Below, one piece after another: positions 29,499 to 38,047 of a stretch of DNA of 64,000 nt. How positions within the stretch are numbered: the stretch's first letter is position 1; every line of letters begins with the position of its first letter. The notes beneath the pieces were generated by a model. It made no database searches, was not told the origin of the DNA, and saw only the letters and a program-made list of their open reading frames with translations. The stretch is taken from NCBI GenBank assembly GCA_965213595.1, contig CBDBZO010000002.1:1-64000 (forward strand), in the 5' to 3' direction. The stretch comes from JBCCFC01 sp965213595 (GTDB taxonomy: Bacteria > Chloroflexota > Anaerolineae > Caldilineales > Caldilineaceae). The translations under genes and the position numbers were made by a program.

Positions 29499-29909
29499 TT
29501 ACCCCTCCAAATAGTCAATGACAAAGTGCGCAGGCGAAAACACAGTTAATCCAACTTCTATCTGTGCTTGACGAAAATCTCGTAAATTATGCGTAATGAC
29601 TGCTGCGCCCGCATTGAGCGCACATTCGATAACGTGTTCGTCTCCTGGGTCGGAAGATAGGGGTCGCTAAGTGTAATGATTTGACACGAATTGCGCAATG
29701 TCAAGCAAGTCATCTAGAACCGGTTGCAACGTCCTCCATCTTTGCGGAGCAAGCTCACGGGACAAGACACTTTCGTACTCGTACATCAGCGCGTTTGATA
29801 CGCAAACGTCGTGACGTCCGGCCAGCCCGGCGAGAACGATTAAGCCTGATGCTGAGCCTCGCTGTGTAAGCCCTTCAAAGATGACGTTCGTGTCGATGAT
29901 AATACGCAT
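29499..29909 (-). pseudogene. PIN-domain toxin with in-frame stop
   Basis: Starts MRIIIDTNVIFEGL with the first catalytic Asp of the PIN nuclease fold. Translation stops at TAG (29667-29669, codon 81). The same frame then continues with DPGDEHVIECALNAGAAVITHNLRDF and SPAHFVIDYLEG to a TAA at 29499-29501, matching the second half of PIN toxins including the conserved Asp/Glu sites. So one nonsense mutation separates this from a 136-residue RNase toxin. The antitoxin gene behind it is intact. Confidence 0.85.
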
Positions 29910-29955
29910 GGCTACCGAACTGTTTTTCGCATTTTGTTTGATTATACCACACAAT

Positions 29956-30072
29956 CCGCCGACCCGCTGGCTGGGCAGATGCTGGACGGTCGCAGCGAGA
30001 ACGGCGAGCGCGTGCAGGTCAATGTGGTGGGTGGGGCGTTGGTGTTTACGGTGGTGGAGAAGTTGGTGGCGC
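29956..30072 (+). pseudogene. Displaced clpB 3' end, copy 3
   Basis: SADPLAGQMLDGRSENGERVQVNVVGG and FTVVEKLVA can be read, again the last third of ClpB, more diverged and lacking the stop codon. It closes the segment holding the PIN/RHH module. (Residue string broken at a point of no gap.). Confidence 0.85.
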
Positions 30073-30082
30073 AAGAAAGACT

Positions 30083-30160
30083 ATCCACGAAGGGCACGAA
30101 GAGCACGAAGGAAGACCGTATAACCCTCTTCCTTCGTGCAACTTCGTGTCCTTTGTGGAT
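30083..30160. repeat. Inverted repeat ATCCACGAAGG...
   Basis: ATCCACGAAGGGCACGAAG-type left arm (30083-30114) and TCTTCCTTCGTGC...TTTGTGGAT right arm (30127-30160), imperfect. Looks like a dispersed intergenic repeat; function unknown. Confidence 0.65.
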
Positions 30161-30199
30161 TATCTTTTTGATAGTTGGAAAACGCAGCGAGATTCAACC

Positions 30200-30751
30200 A
30201 TGCAGACGTGGAAAACGCTGGCGACGGAAACGGTTTATCAGCCGCAGGGAGGCCGCTTCCTGACGGTGGAGCAGCATCGCGTGGAGCTGCCGGACGGGCA
30301 GCAAATCGACGAGTGGCCGTGGGTGATCACGCCGGACTTTGTCAACGTGGTGGCGGTGACGGCGGGCGGCGACTTTCTCTGCTTTCGCCAAACCAAATAC
30401 GCGCTCAATCGGGTCGCGCTGGCGGTGGTCGGCGGCTACATCGAGGCGGGCGAGGCGGCGCTGGCTGCGGCGCAGCGCGAACTGCTGGAGGAGACGGGCC
30501 ACGTAGCCGATTCCTGGACGCCGCTGGGCGACTACGTGGTCGACGCCAACCGCGGCTGCGGTCGCGCCCACCTCTTTCTCGCAGCGGGCGCGCGCTGGCA
30601 GCAGCCGATCAACGCCGATGATTTGGAGGAGCAGGAGCTGCTAAAGCTGAGCCGCGCTGACGTTCGGCGGGCGCTGCGGGAAAATCAGTTTCCCGTGCTC
30701 TCCCACTCGACGGCGCTGGCGCTGGCCCTGCTGGAAATGGAGAACGCATGA
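30200..30751 (+). CDS. NUDIX hydrolase, ADP-ribose pyrophosphatase type
   Basis: 183 residues from ATG 30200. The NUDIX box is complete: GGYIEAGEAALAAAQRELLEETG, here split as GGYIEAGE / AALAAAQ / RELLEETG, with the catalytic REXXEE glutamates. The flanking pattern (FVNVVAVTAGGDFLCFRQTKYALNR before the box) fits enzymes that cleave nucleotide sugars or ADP-ribose. Its stop overlaps the start of the next gene (ATGA), implying an operon. The upstream in-frame extension to 30146 runs through the intergenic repeat and is not used. Confidence 0.88.
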   Translation: MQTWKTLATETVYQPQGGRFLTVEQHRVELPDGQQIDEWPWVITPDFVNVVAVTAGGDFLCFRQTKYALNRVALAVVGGYIEAGEAALAAAQRELLEETGHVADSWTPLGDYVVDANRGCGRAHLFLAAGARWQQPINADDLEEQELLKLSRADVRRALRENQFPVLSHSTALALALLEMENA

Positions 30752-31572
30752 AAACAACAATTCTGCTGGCGACGCTCTTGCTATCCGGCTGTACCGTCGT
30801 CCCATCGTCCCGTGCCACATCATCCGGTGTACCCGCTGCATCGACAGCCACCGTTGCGACCGAGCCAACGGCTGAGCCCGCGGCGTTCCAGTGCTGCATG
30901 GACACCACCACCGATTACATTATATTAGGGGAGGACGAAACCTTTCTCAACGCTGTTGACGCCGAGATCGCGGAGCTAGGCCCGGCGGAGCAGAGGCGCT
31001 ACATCGAATTCCGTGAACCGGGCAGCAAGTTGCTGCTGCAGGGGCAAATTTTGAGCTACGAAGAAAGCATGTGCATTGAACGCGTGCTGCTGCAGCCAGC
31101 TCAGAGCGGCGCGGCAGTTATGATTGACACGACCACCTGCCCTGGCTTTGACCCGCAAACGTACAACACAGGCTTTGCCCAAACGCTGGTTGACTTGGAG
31201 ATGCCGCTGACCCAAACGCCCCCGCCCGACGTCGCTGTCGACTTCGTGCGCGCTCAGCAGGCCAGCAACGGCACGTGGACCTTCGCCGTCACCCTCTCGC
31301 ACCCGGATACGGGATGGGATGATTACGTTGACGGTTGGCACGTCGAAGCGGCGGATGGGGCGATCCTGGGCACGCGCATTTTGCTGCATCCCCACGTCGA
31401 CGAGCAGCCCTTCACCCGCAGCCTCAGCGACGTGACTCTCGGTGAGGGCGTGGACGAAATCTTCATCCGCCCCCACGATCTCGTCAGCGGCTACGGCGTC
31501 GACCCGCTGCGCGTGCCCCTGGCCGAAGCGGGCAGCGGCGAGCGCTACGAAGTGTTGCGATCCGGCGATTAG
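30748..31572 (+). CDS. Lipoprotein of unknown function
   Basis: 274 residues with lipobox LLSGC at residues 11-15 (MKTTILLATLLLSGC) and a Thr/Ala/Ser-rich linker. The mature part has four Cys that may pair (QCCMD, SMCIE, TTCPG) and a WHVEAADG/GTRILLHPHVDE segment with several His. No family recognised. Translationally coupled to the NUDIX gene. Confidence 0.75.
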   Translation: MKTTILLATLLLSGCTVVPSSRATSSGVPAASTATVATEPTAEPAAFQCCMDTTTDYIILGEDETFLNAVDAEIAELGPAEQRRYIEFREPGSKLLLQGQILSYEESMCIERVLLQPAQSGAAVMIDTTTCPGFDPQTYNTGFAQTLVDLEMPLTQTPPPDVAVDFVRAQQASNGTWTFAVTLSHPDTGWDDYVDGWHVEAADGAILGTRILLHPHVDEQPFTRSLSDVTLGEGVDEIFIRPHDLVSGYGVDPLRVPLAEAGSGERYEVLRSGD

Positions 31573-31589
31573 CACGCCGGGCTGCGCTG

Positions 31590-32475
31590 TCACTTTCGGA
31601 GGACGACCGCCTGGAAGTGTAAGTTGCCCGCTCCCCCACTCACCTGAACGGGTGTAAAAGAGACGATATTGTCGGATCTCATTAAGTTGTGTACGAAAAG
31701 AGTCTCATAAAGTCGTGCGCGTTCCTCAGAGAAATACCGGTGGCTAGATCAATTAGCCTCCAAATCGAGTCCACACACTCAGAGTACAGGTCTGTAAAAG
31801 CACATCGCTAGCGATTTTGGGCAATTTTGATTGCGCAGATGGCCGAAGAAAGGCTCTTGAATTGATTATGTAAACAATTGCGCACGACTTTATGAGACGA
31901 ATCTGTGACACAACTTAATGAGACTCAACAATATCGAATACTTTGCGAACCGTCCGCGCCAGGTGCGCATCGGTAAAGAACGAGAAGAAGCGCTTGGGCT
32001 CGTGTAAATCGTCCGCCCACACGCCCTCGTGATCAAAGCCGCCGTAGACGCCGAGAAAAAATAGTCCATCCGCAGCTAAAACCGTGTGGACATTACGCAG
32101 CACGCCCGGCAGCTCGGCTTTGGGCAGGTGCAGCAGCGAGTTGAGCGCGTAGACGGCGTCAAATGATTCTGCTGGGAAGTCCAGCGCGCCAAAGTCCATC
32201 ACGTGAGCCGTCAATTCCTTCTCTCGACAAAAGCTCACCATCTTCGGCGACAGGTCGACACAGGTGACGGCCAGCCCCTTGGCCTGGAAAAACGCCGCGT
32301 CCTGTCCCGTGCCCGCGCCTAGTTCGAGCAGCGTCTGCCTACCTTCCTGCTGAAGCAAGGACAAGAATCCCTGGCGCTCTTTGAGCTTCCACGCTTGCTT
32401 GGGAGAGAGATTGCGGCGTTCGGCTTGGCCGTCGTAGGCCTGGAGCAGGTTGGTTCGTAACTCGTGGTCCATCAT
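31590..32475 (-). pseudogene. Class I SAM methyltransferase broken near its end by a 261-bp element
   Basis: Reads LLELGAGTGQDAAFF (SAM motif I), TCVDLSPKMV (motif II) and ALNSLLHLP, the hallmarks of small-molecule methyltransferases. The frame now ends at 31915 inside the element after 186 residues. Taking out the element and one ATAT restores a continuous frame (FDIVSFTPVQVSGG...HFQAVVLRK) to a TGA at 31590-31592, 206 residues, with the usual C-terminal strand. Only the last strand is lost, so residual activity cannot be excluded. Confidence 0.85.
31670..31930 (-). mobile_element. 261-bp non-autonomous element, copy 2
   Basis: Reverse-orientation copy of 21241-21501, same length and, by eye, essentially the same sequence. 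Flanked by ATAT at 31666-31669 and 31931-31934, its own 4-bp target duplication. The near-identity of two copies 10 kb apart indicates recent movement. Confidence 0.9.
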
Positions 32476-32526
32476 TTTCTAATAGGCTATGAAGCGCTGC
32501 GAAGCGACGCGGAGCAGCGCTCCGCG

Positions 32527-33918
32527 TTACATAACCCCCGCCCGCGACAGCAGCTTATGCGTCGCCGCATTGTGCGCCTCGACCAAGCGCGGCACATCCA
32601 AAAGCGTCGGCTGCCCATCGCGCACGAGCAGGCGACCGTTGACTACGGCGAAGTCGACGTTGGTCGGCTGGCAGTAGACCAGCGCGGCAACGGGATCGTG
32701 GACGGACGCGCCCGCGTGAGCCAGATCGTCCACGCGCCAGGCGACGACGTCCGCGGCCATGCCCGGCGCGAGCTGGCCAATGTCGTCCCGGCCCAGGACT
32801 TCGGCGCCGCCGCGGGTGGCCACACGCAGGGCTTCGCGCGCCTTCAGACTCGTCGGGTCCATGGTGCCGACGCGCTGGAGCAGCATGGCCTGGCGCACCT
32901 CGCCGAGCAGGTGGTTGCCGTCGTTGCTGGCGCTGCCGTCCACGCCGAGGCCGAGGGGCACATTTGCATCCAGCATTTTGCGCCCGGGCGCGACGCCGCT
33001 GGCGAGCAGCATGTTGCTCGTGGGGCAGTGGGCCGCGCCGGTGCGCGTGCGGGCGAAGAGCGCAATGTCCTCGTCGCTAACATGAACGCAGTGGGCGTGC
33101 CAGACGTCGTCGCCCGTCCAGCCCAGCGACTCGATCAGGTCGACCGGTCGCTGGCCAAAACGTTCGAGGCAGAAGGCTTCCTCGTCCTGCGTTTCGGCGA
33201 GATGGGTATGCAGGTGGACGTTCATTTCTGCACCAAACGAGCGGGCGAGATCGGCGCTCTCGCGCATCAGCTCCGGCGTCACGCTAAAGGGGCTGCACGG
33301 CGCGATCACGACGCGGCGCATGGCGTAGCACGACGGATCGTGGAATTCCTCCACCACGCGTCGACAGTCGCGCAGGATCGTCGCTTCGTCCTGCACTACG
33401 GAATCGGGCGGCAGGCCGCCGTCCTTTTCGCTCAGGCTCATCGAGCCGCGCGCGCCGTGGAAGCGCAGGCCGATCTCGGACGCCGCCTCAAACTGATCGT
33501 CCAGCCGCGAGCCGTTGGGCCAGAGGTAGTGGTGGTCGCTGGAGGTGGTGCAGCCGGAGAGCAGCAGCTCCGTCAGCGCGATTTGCGTGCTGGCGCGCAC
33601 CATCTCCGGCGTCAGCCCGGCCCAGATGGGGTAGAGCGTCTGGAGCCAGTCGAAGAGCACCTGGTCGCGCGCGCCGGGGATGGCGCGGGTGAGCGTCTGG
33701 TAAAAGTGGTGGTGCGTGTTGACGAGCCCCGGCAGCACCACGCGGTCGCGGGCGTCGAGCGTCTGTTCAGCTTCGCTGAATTCGGGTGGCAGGTCACCGG
33801 TCGCGCCGATCCATTCGATCACGTTGTCGCGGATGAAGAGCGCACCGTCGACAATTTCGTCACCCGCGTCGTTCATGGTGGCGAGGGTGCGGGCGTTTTG
33901 GATGAGGAGTGTAGACAT
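32527..33918 (-). CDS. 8-oxoguanine deaminase-like amidohydrolase
   Basis: 463-residue zinc amidohydrolase. Metal-binding HxH motif in LPGLVNTHHHFYQTL, later HLHTHLAET, HAHCVHV and the catalytic Asp region GLGVDGSASND. The NTHHHFYQTLTRA and LFDWLQTLYPIW stretches are those of 8-oxoguanine deaminase (also annotated as hydroxyatrazine-type ethylaminohydrolase). It deaminates oxidised guanine to urate in nucleobase salvage. Assignment to this subgroup is strong by pattern, but the exact substrate is inferred. Confidence 0.85.
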   Translation of the reverse strand: MSTLLIQNARTLATMNDAGDEIVDGALFIRDNVIEWIGATGDLPPEFSEAEQTLDARDRVVLPGLVNTHHHFYQTLTRAIPGARDQVLFDWLQTLYPIWAGLTPEMVRASTQIALTELLLSGCTTSSDHHYLWPNGSRLDDQFEAASEIGLRFHGARGSMSLSEKDGGLPPDSVVQDEATILRDCRRVVEEFHDPSCYAMRRVVIAPCSPFSVTPELMRESADLARSFGAEMNVHLHTHLAETQDEEAFCLERFGQRPVDLIESLGWTGDDVWHAHCVHVSDEDIALFARTRTGAAHCPTSNMLLASGVAPGRKMLDANVPLGLGVDGSASNDGNHLLGEVRQAMLLQRVGTMDPTSLKAREALRVATRGGAEVLGRDDIGQLAPGMAADVVAWRVDDLAHAGASVHDPVAALVYCQPTNVDFAVVNGRLLVRDGQPTLLDVPRLVEAHNAATHKLLSRAGVM

Positions 33919-33928
33919 AAGAGATAGG

Positions 33929-34021
33929 GCGTGGTGCGTGGTGCGTGAACTCGTTCATCCTCATTCAGGTTGCTTCCGATGAACCAAGCAAAACTACCAG
34001 TTCACGCACCACGCACTACGC
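33929..34021. repeat. Inverted repeat in the 33.9-34.3 kb gap
   Basis: GCGTGGTGCGTGGTGCGTGAACT (33929-33951, given here as GCGTGGTGCG / TGGTGCGTGAACT) pairs with AGTTCACGCACCACGCACTACG at about 34000-34020. The rest of the gap up to 34330 shows a short TCTGCGCTCTTTCGCGGTTAAA repeat piece and no gene. Confidence 0.55.
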
Positions 34022-34330
34022 GGCACTTTTCGTAGCAATTCCAACGGACGCGCGCCGTCAAATTTTGTACGCTTTGGCTGACGCCGTGCATTGTAGTGCA
34101 ATCATGTATTTGGGCAAAGTCCGCCCTGATCAAAGCAGCACTCCCAACAGAAAGGGAACCGCCGGTAAACGCGGGCAAGGTAGAGTGAATCTGTTTTCTT
34201 CTGAAAAACCTGCGTGAATCTGCGCTCTTTCGCGGTTAAATTTGCAAACTGGAAATGGCTGTGGCAAAGCCGAGCCGATAATGCCCAGCAAATCGATTGT
34301 GATTTGCATCGTAGAAAAGGAGTTTTCACC

Positions 34331-35425
34331 ATGACACCCGTTTCGCCGGTCGTTGAACAGTCCCGTTCCAGTGGGCCGCTGATCCTCGCACCTTTCGAGC
34401 CACACGTGCTCGCGCGTGGTGGCCTTAAACAGACTATGCTGGGGCGCATCCACCCGTTGCCCATAGGTGACATGGTGGCGGTGGAGCAGCCGCTTTTGCT
34501 GGATGGCGGCCGCGATCACACGGGTTTTGCCCCGGAGCACGCCGTGCGGCTGCTGGGCTACTATACCAATGGGCAGCGCTATCGCGAGCAGCTCGCGGGC
34601 GACGCGGGTGCGGCAGCCGAAGCATCGCGCGGGCTAATTCTGATGCTGCACGGCTGGCAGGGGTGCAGCCACGCCAAGCAGGTGCTCTCGCTCACCAACG
34701 ACCTGCTCTGTGCGGGCTACGACGTTTTTCGCCTCAACCTGCGCGACCACGGCCCCGGCCTCCACGCCGACGCGGTGGCGCTCAACCCCGGCGTCTTCGT
34801 GGGCACGCTGATCGAAGAGGTGGCCGCGGCGACGCAGCAGGTCGCGCGGCTGGCGGGCGAGCGACCCTTTCACATTGTGGGCGCGTCGCTCGGCGGCAGC
34901 TTTGCGCTGCGGCTGGCGCTGGCCCACAGCCAAAGTCGACCCAACGACGGCTTTCACAATTTAGTCAGCGTCGTCGCCATCTGCCCCGTGCTGGACCCAG
35001 CCGCCTCCACGCGCGCACTGGATGAGAAGCCGCTCTATCGCCGCTTCTACCGGCGGCTGTGGCTGGCCTCGCTGCGGCGCAAGGCGGCACTCTTTCCGGA
35101 TTTGTACGACGCCGAGCCGCTGGCCGCGCTGCCGGACGTTTGGTCGATGACGGAGCATCTCGTGCGCGAGACGGGACTATTTCCAGATGCGCAAACCTAC
35201 TTCGACGGCTACACCCTGCACGGCGACGCCTTCCAGGATTTGGCCGTGCCCACCCGCATTATCACGTCCAAGGATGATGCTGTTGTGCCCGTGGCCGACT
35301 TTTACGAGATCGAGCCACATCCGCTGCTCACGCTGCAAATCCACGAGACGGGCGGCCACTGCGGCTTTGTCGACCTCTTCCCGCTACGCCAACTGATGTC
35401 CGAGATGATTTTGGGGGCGCTGTAG
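34331..35425 (+). CDS. YheT-like alpha/beta hydrolase
   Basis: 364 residues from ATG 34331, with AAAAGGAG about 10 bases upstream. Features: LILMLHGWQGCSHAKQ (oxyanion strand), YDVFRLNLRDHGPGLH, nucleophile elbow GASLGG, Asp in TSKDDAVVP and His in ETGGHCGF. The order and HG-x-G start resemble YheT/EMB8-type hydrolases. Substrate unknown; probably an esterase. A perfect 60-bp palindrome follows. Confidence 0.82.
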   Translation: MTPVSPVVEQSRSSGPLILAPFEPHVLARGGLKQTMLGRIHPLPIGDMVAVEQPLLLDGGRDHTGFAPEHAVRLLGYYTNGQRYREQLAGDAGAAAEASRGLILMLHGWQGCSHAKQVLSLTNDLLCAGYDVFRLNLRDHGPGLHADAVALNPGVFVGTLIEEVAAATQQVARLAGERPFHIVGASLGGSFALRLALAHSQSRPNDGFHNLVSVVAICPVLDPAASTRALDEKPLYRRFYRRLWLASLRRKAALFPDLYDAEPLAALPDVWSMTEHLVRETGLFPDAQTYFDGYTLHGDAFQDLAVPTRIITSKDDAVVPVADFYEIEPHPLLTLQIHETGGHCGFVDLFPLRQLMSEMILGAL

Positions 35426-35434
35426 GAACAGTAA

Positions 35435-35494
35435 GGGTACAGAACGCAGCGTAGTGGGAGGGCGCGCCCTCCCACTACGCTGCGTTCTGTACCC
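35435..35494. repeat. 60-bp perfect palindrome
   Basis: Each half is 30 bp (35435-35464 and 35465-35494), centred on GGGCGCGCCC, no loop. It lies between the hydrolase stop and the rfbD promoter, so a terminator role is possible. Same family type as 14564-14615. Confidence 0.88.
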
Positions 35495-35506
35495 CCATGG
35501 CTTCTA

Positions 35507-35515
35507 TGATACAAT
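35507..35515 (+). promoter_or_regulatory. Extended -10 upstream of rfbD
   Basis: TATGATACAATCG, with TACAAT at 35510-35515, 40 bp before the GTG. It resembles the sequence ahead of the regulator at 19606. Confidence 0.4.
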
Positions 35516-35554
35516 CGACCCACTGAATTCGACACGTAAGCTGAAGGAAACGCC

Positions 35555-36430
35555 GTGAATGTTTTGGTGATGGGCAGTCAAGGCCAATTGGGGCAGGCAC
35601 TGTGCGATCGCTTTGCGCATGAGCACGACGTTACCGGCTGGAGCCGCCCGCAATACGACGTGTCGCAACCGTCGATGGCCGACGCCGTGGCCGACGCCGC
35701 GCCGGACGTGGTGATCAACGCCGCGGCGTGGACGAACGTCGACGGCGCGGAGGCGGCGCCCGCTGCGGCCTTTGCCGCCAACGCGCTGGGGCCGAAGTAC
35801 CTCGCTGAAGGCTGCCGCCGCTGCGGGGCGACGCTGGTGCAGATCAGCACCAATGAGATCTTCGCCGGTGATGAGGGCGTTTTTTACCGCGAGTACGACC
35901 AGCCGCAGCCGTGGAGCGTCTACGCGCGCAGCAAGCGGGCGGGCGAGATCGCGGCCTTGCAAACGTGGAATCAGGTATTTGTCGTGCGCGTGGCGTGGCT
36001 CTTTGGGCCGGGCGGCAACAACTTTCCCGTGAAGATTGCCGCCACCGCCGATACGCACGACGCGCTGCGCGTTGTCGCCGATGAATGGGGCAATCCCACG
36101 TACACGGTCGACGTGGCGGAGGCGCTGGCAAAGCTGGCGGCGAGCGAGCGCTTTGGCACATATCACCTCGTCAACGAAGGGCACGCCAGCCGCTTCGAGC
36201 TGGCGCAGGAGGTCATGGCGCTGACGGGGCGCGACCGCGTCGAGATCGCGCCGATTGGGCTGGACGAGTGGCCGCGCCCAGCGCCGCCGCCGCCGCACGC
36301 CGTGCTGATCAATCAAGCGGCGGCTGCTTTGGACATCACGCTGCGCCCGTGGCGGGCGGCGCTGGCCGAGTACATCGAAGCCGAGGCGCACCGGTTTGAG
36401 CGAGGCAACAATCTCAGTAGTGAGCGGTAA
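35555..36430 (+). CDS. rfbD: dTDP-4-dehydrorhamnose reductase
   Basis: Last step of dTDP-L-rhamnose synthesis, feeding glycosyltransferases. 291 residues from GTG 35555. Extended SDR: MGSQGQLGQAL nucleotide loop, INAAAWTNVDGAE, ISTNEIFAG (S/T catalytic), YARSKRAGE (YxxxK) and WLFGPGGNNF. The rfbA/B/C genes are not in the window, but a rhamnosyltransferase-like GT2 is at 38048. A piece of the 3' end (36364-36412) is repeated at 37090-37138. Confidence 0.92.
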   Translation: MNVLVMGSQGQLGQALCDRFAHEHDVTGWSRPQYDVSQPSMADAVADAAPDVVINAAAWTNVDGAEAAPAAAFAANALGPKYLAEGCRRCGATLVQISTNEIFAGDEGVFYREYDQPQPWSVYARSKRAGEIAALQTWNQVFVVRVAWLFGPGGNNFPVKIAATADTHDALRVVADEWGNPTYTVDVAEALAKLAASERFGTYHLVNEGHASRFELAQEVMALTGRDRVEIAPIGLDEWPRPAPPPPHAVLINQAAAALDITLRPWRAALAEYIEAEAHRFERGNNLSSER

Positions 36431-36456
36431 CCTGAGCAGGACCAGGAGGGAATAAA

Positions 36457-36747
36457 ATGGCTCAAACATTACAAGTGCCAGTTGACGATTTCACCTATCA
36501 GACGTTTCAACAGCAGGCCAACGCAACAGGCTTGAGCGTGACGGCTTACCTGCGTAAGTTGGCTGAGCGACAGAGCCAACGGCGCTATCTTGACGTTTAC
36601 CCGGCTGAGTTGTCGCCGGAAGCGAAAGGTCAGCTTGATGAGGAGTATAACGAGATTGTAGAAGATTTAAAGTCAGGCTCTGAGAAATCTGGTGCGGTTC
36701 AGGTTGGTTCTGTTCAAGAGATGATGGAAGTTTTGGAGAACGATTGA
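36457..36747 (+). CDS. RelE-module antitoxin
   Basis: 96 residues. N-terminal LQVPVDDFTYQTFQQQANATGLSVTAYL fits a ribbon-helix-helix DNA-binding fold; the acidic C-terminal half should bind the toxin. AGGAGGG lies about 10 bases before the ATG. Gap to the toxin gene is 66 bp. Confidence 0.7.
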   Translation: MAQTLQVPVDDFTYQTFQQQANATGLSVTAYLRKLAERQSQRRYLDVYPAELSPEAKGQLDEEYNEIVEDLKSGSEKSGAVQVGSVQEMMEVLEND

Positions 36748-36813
36748 TCTTCTAACGATTGACCTTTGGTGCTACCGGATTGATTCTAGCCCCCAACAAA
36801 GATAGAATGAGGC

Positions 36814-37083
36814 ATGAAACCAATTGTCCTGAGCGCTGAATTTCAACGTCAGTATCGAGCGCGCCTAAGTAAAAACAGTGAGTTGCGAAGAGAGTACTTT
36901 GAAGCTGTAAGCATTTTCGAGGTTGATCCGGAGGCGGTTCGAGACCATGCCTTGGAGCGTCAGTTAGCAGGTTACAAAGCCTTTTCCATCACGGGCGACT
37001 ACAGAGTAGTCTATCGAGAAAATGATGAGCAAATTATTTTTTTGAGAGTTGGAACCCACGAACAGGTGTATGGACGTTCGTAA
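36814..37083 (+). CDS. RelE/YafQ-type toxin
   Basis: 89 residues. Starts MKPIVLSAEFQRQYRARLSKN and has the RelE-superfamily core HALERQLAGYKAFSITGDYRVVY, then IIFLRVGTHEQVYG. Such toxins cut mRNA on the ribosome. This is the only toxin gene in the window without a disrupting mutation. Stop codon lies 6 bp before the second copy of the rfbD tail. Confidence 0.82.
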   Translation: MKPIVLSAEFQRQYRARLSKNSELRREYFEAVSIFEVDPEAVRDHALERQLAGYKAFSITGDYRVVYRENDEQIIFLRVGTHEQVYGRS

Positions 37084-37089
37084 ACCCCC

Positions 37090-37138
37090 GGCCGAGTACG
37101 TCGAAGTCGAGGCGCACCGATTTGAGCGAGGCCATCAT
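37090..37138 (+). pseudogene. Displaced rfbD 3' end
   Basis: 49 bp matching 36364-36412 of rfbD with six differences (GGCCGAGTACGTCGAAGTCG...). It has no start and lies between the RelE module and the MNT gene; the MNT start codon is at its right edge. Confidence 0.82.
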
Positions 37139-37568
37139 GTCGAGTAACATCGTTTCTCCCCAGAAGAAAGCAGAGAAAGCGCACATCTCGCCCGCATCGC
37201 AGGTGACGCCGGAGCAGATGGAAATTTACCGGACGGCGGCGCGGCGGCGGGCGCAGCAGGGGCTGTCGCCGGAGGCCGAGGCGCGGCGCCAGCGGGCGCT
37301 GGCCGCGGCCAAGCGGGCGGCGGCGGTGCTCAAGGAGGAGTTTGGCGCGACGCGGGTGGTCGTGTTTGGGTCGGCGGCGCATGGCGAGTGGTTTACGGAA
37401 ACCTCGGATATTGACTTGGCCGTTTGGGAATTGTCGCCGGAGGTATATTTCAAAGCGTGGGGGCGAGTTGAGGATGTGCTGCACACTTCCAGTTTTCACC
37501 TGATTGATGTGGAGCACGCACGACCCAGCGTGCTGCAATCCATTGAGCGAGATGGGATCGACCTTTGA
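37137..37568 (+). CDS. MNT-type nucleotidyltransferase antitoxin
   Basis: 143 residues from ATG 37137. C-terminal half carries the minimal nucleotidyltransferase signature FGSAAHGEWFTETSDIDLAV (GS...DxD), needed for AMPylation of the HEPN partner in characterised MNT/HEPN systems. N-terminal half is Arg/Ala-rich helical (EAEARRQRALAAAKRAA). Stop overlaps the TTG start of the HEPN gene. Confidence 0.85.
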   Translation: MSSNIVSPQKKAEKAHISPASQVTPEQMEIYRTAARRRAQQGLSPEAEARRQRALAAAKRAAAVLKEEFGATRVVVFGSAAHGEWFTETSDIDLAVWELSPEVYFKAWGRVEDVLHTSSFHLIDVEHARPSVLQSIERDGIDL

Positions 37569-38043
37569 ACGCCAAGCTAAGAATCACCCGCCGCATTTAC
37601 GAAGAGCTGGAAGAGATTGACCGCGTGGCGGTTCGCGTCCAGCGTGCTTGGAAAAAAGCGCAAACGTCGTCGATGACGCCTATATCGATTCGGTTGCGCT
37701 AAATTTGCACGGAATTTACAACGGCCTTGAGCATATCTTTGTCGCCATTGCCAAGAGCGTTGATGGCACGCTTCCTGATGACGAACACTGGCACGAATCG
37801 TTGCTGAAGCAGATGGTGCACAGTTTTGAGGATGTGCGACCAGCCGTGATCAGCACGGCATCGCTTGACGTGCTGGATGAACATCGCAAATTTCATCACG
37901 TAATTCGCAACGTTTATGCTCACAACCTGATACCGTCCAAAATGAAAGATTTGGTTGAGCCGCTAGATCAGATGCTGCTGCGCGTCAAAACTGAACTTCA
38001 TAATTTCGCCGACTTTCTAGAAGAATTAGCCACAGACCCCTAA
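37565..38043 (+). pseudogene. HEPN toxin frameshifted at an A6 run
   Basis: From TTG 37565: LNAKLRITRRIYEELEEID...RVQRAWKK, then frame is lost; the other frame carries SANVVDDAYIDSVALNLHGIYNGLEHIF and RNVYAHNLIPSKM, the latter with the HEPN Rx4-6H-type catalytic motif (RNVYAH). One additional A in AAAAAA at 37652-37657 would join the two parts into one protein of about 159 residues. Could be a mutation, a slippage switch or a sequencing error. The partner MNT is intact. Confidence 0.8.
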
Positions 38044-38047
38044 CTCC

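Noticed and set aside
28906..29514. 202-codon open frame starting at a clpB tail
   Set aside because: Made of a gene remnant, a terminator and antisense of the RHH antitoxin.
19556..30199. Integrase or recombinase that could explain the clpB-tail cassettes
   Set aside because: No protein in the stretch shows tyrosine or serine recombinase motifs, so none was annotated.
32464..33927. 487-codon plus-strand frame
   Set aside because: Antisense to the 8-oxoguanine deaminase, which has complete metal-binding motifs.
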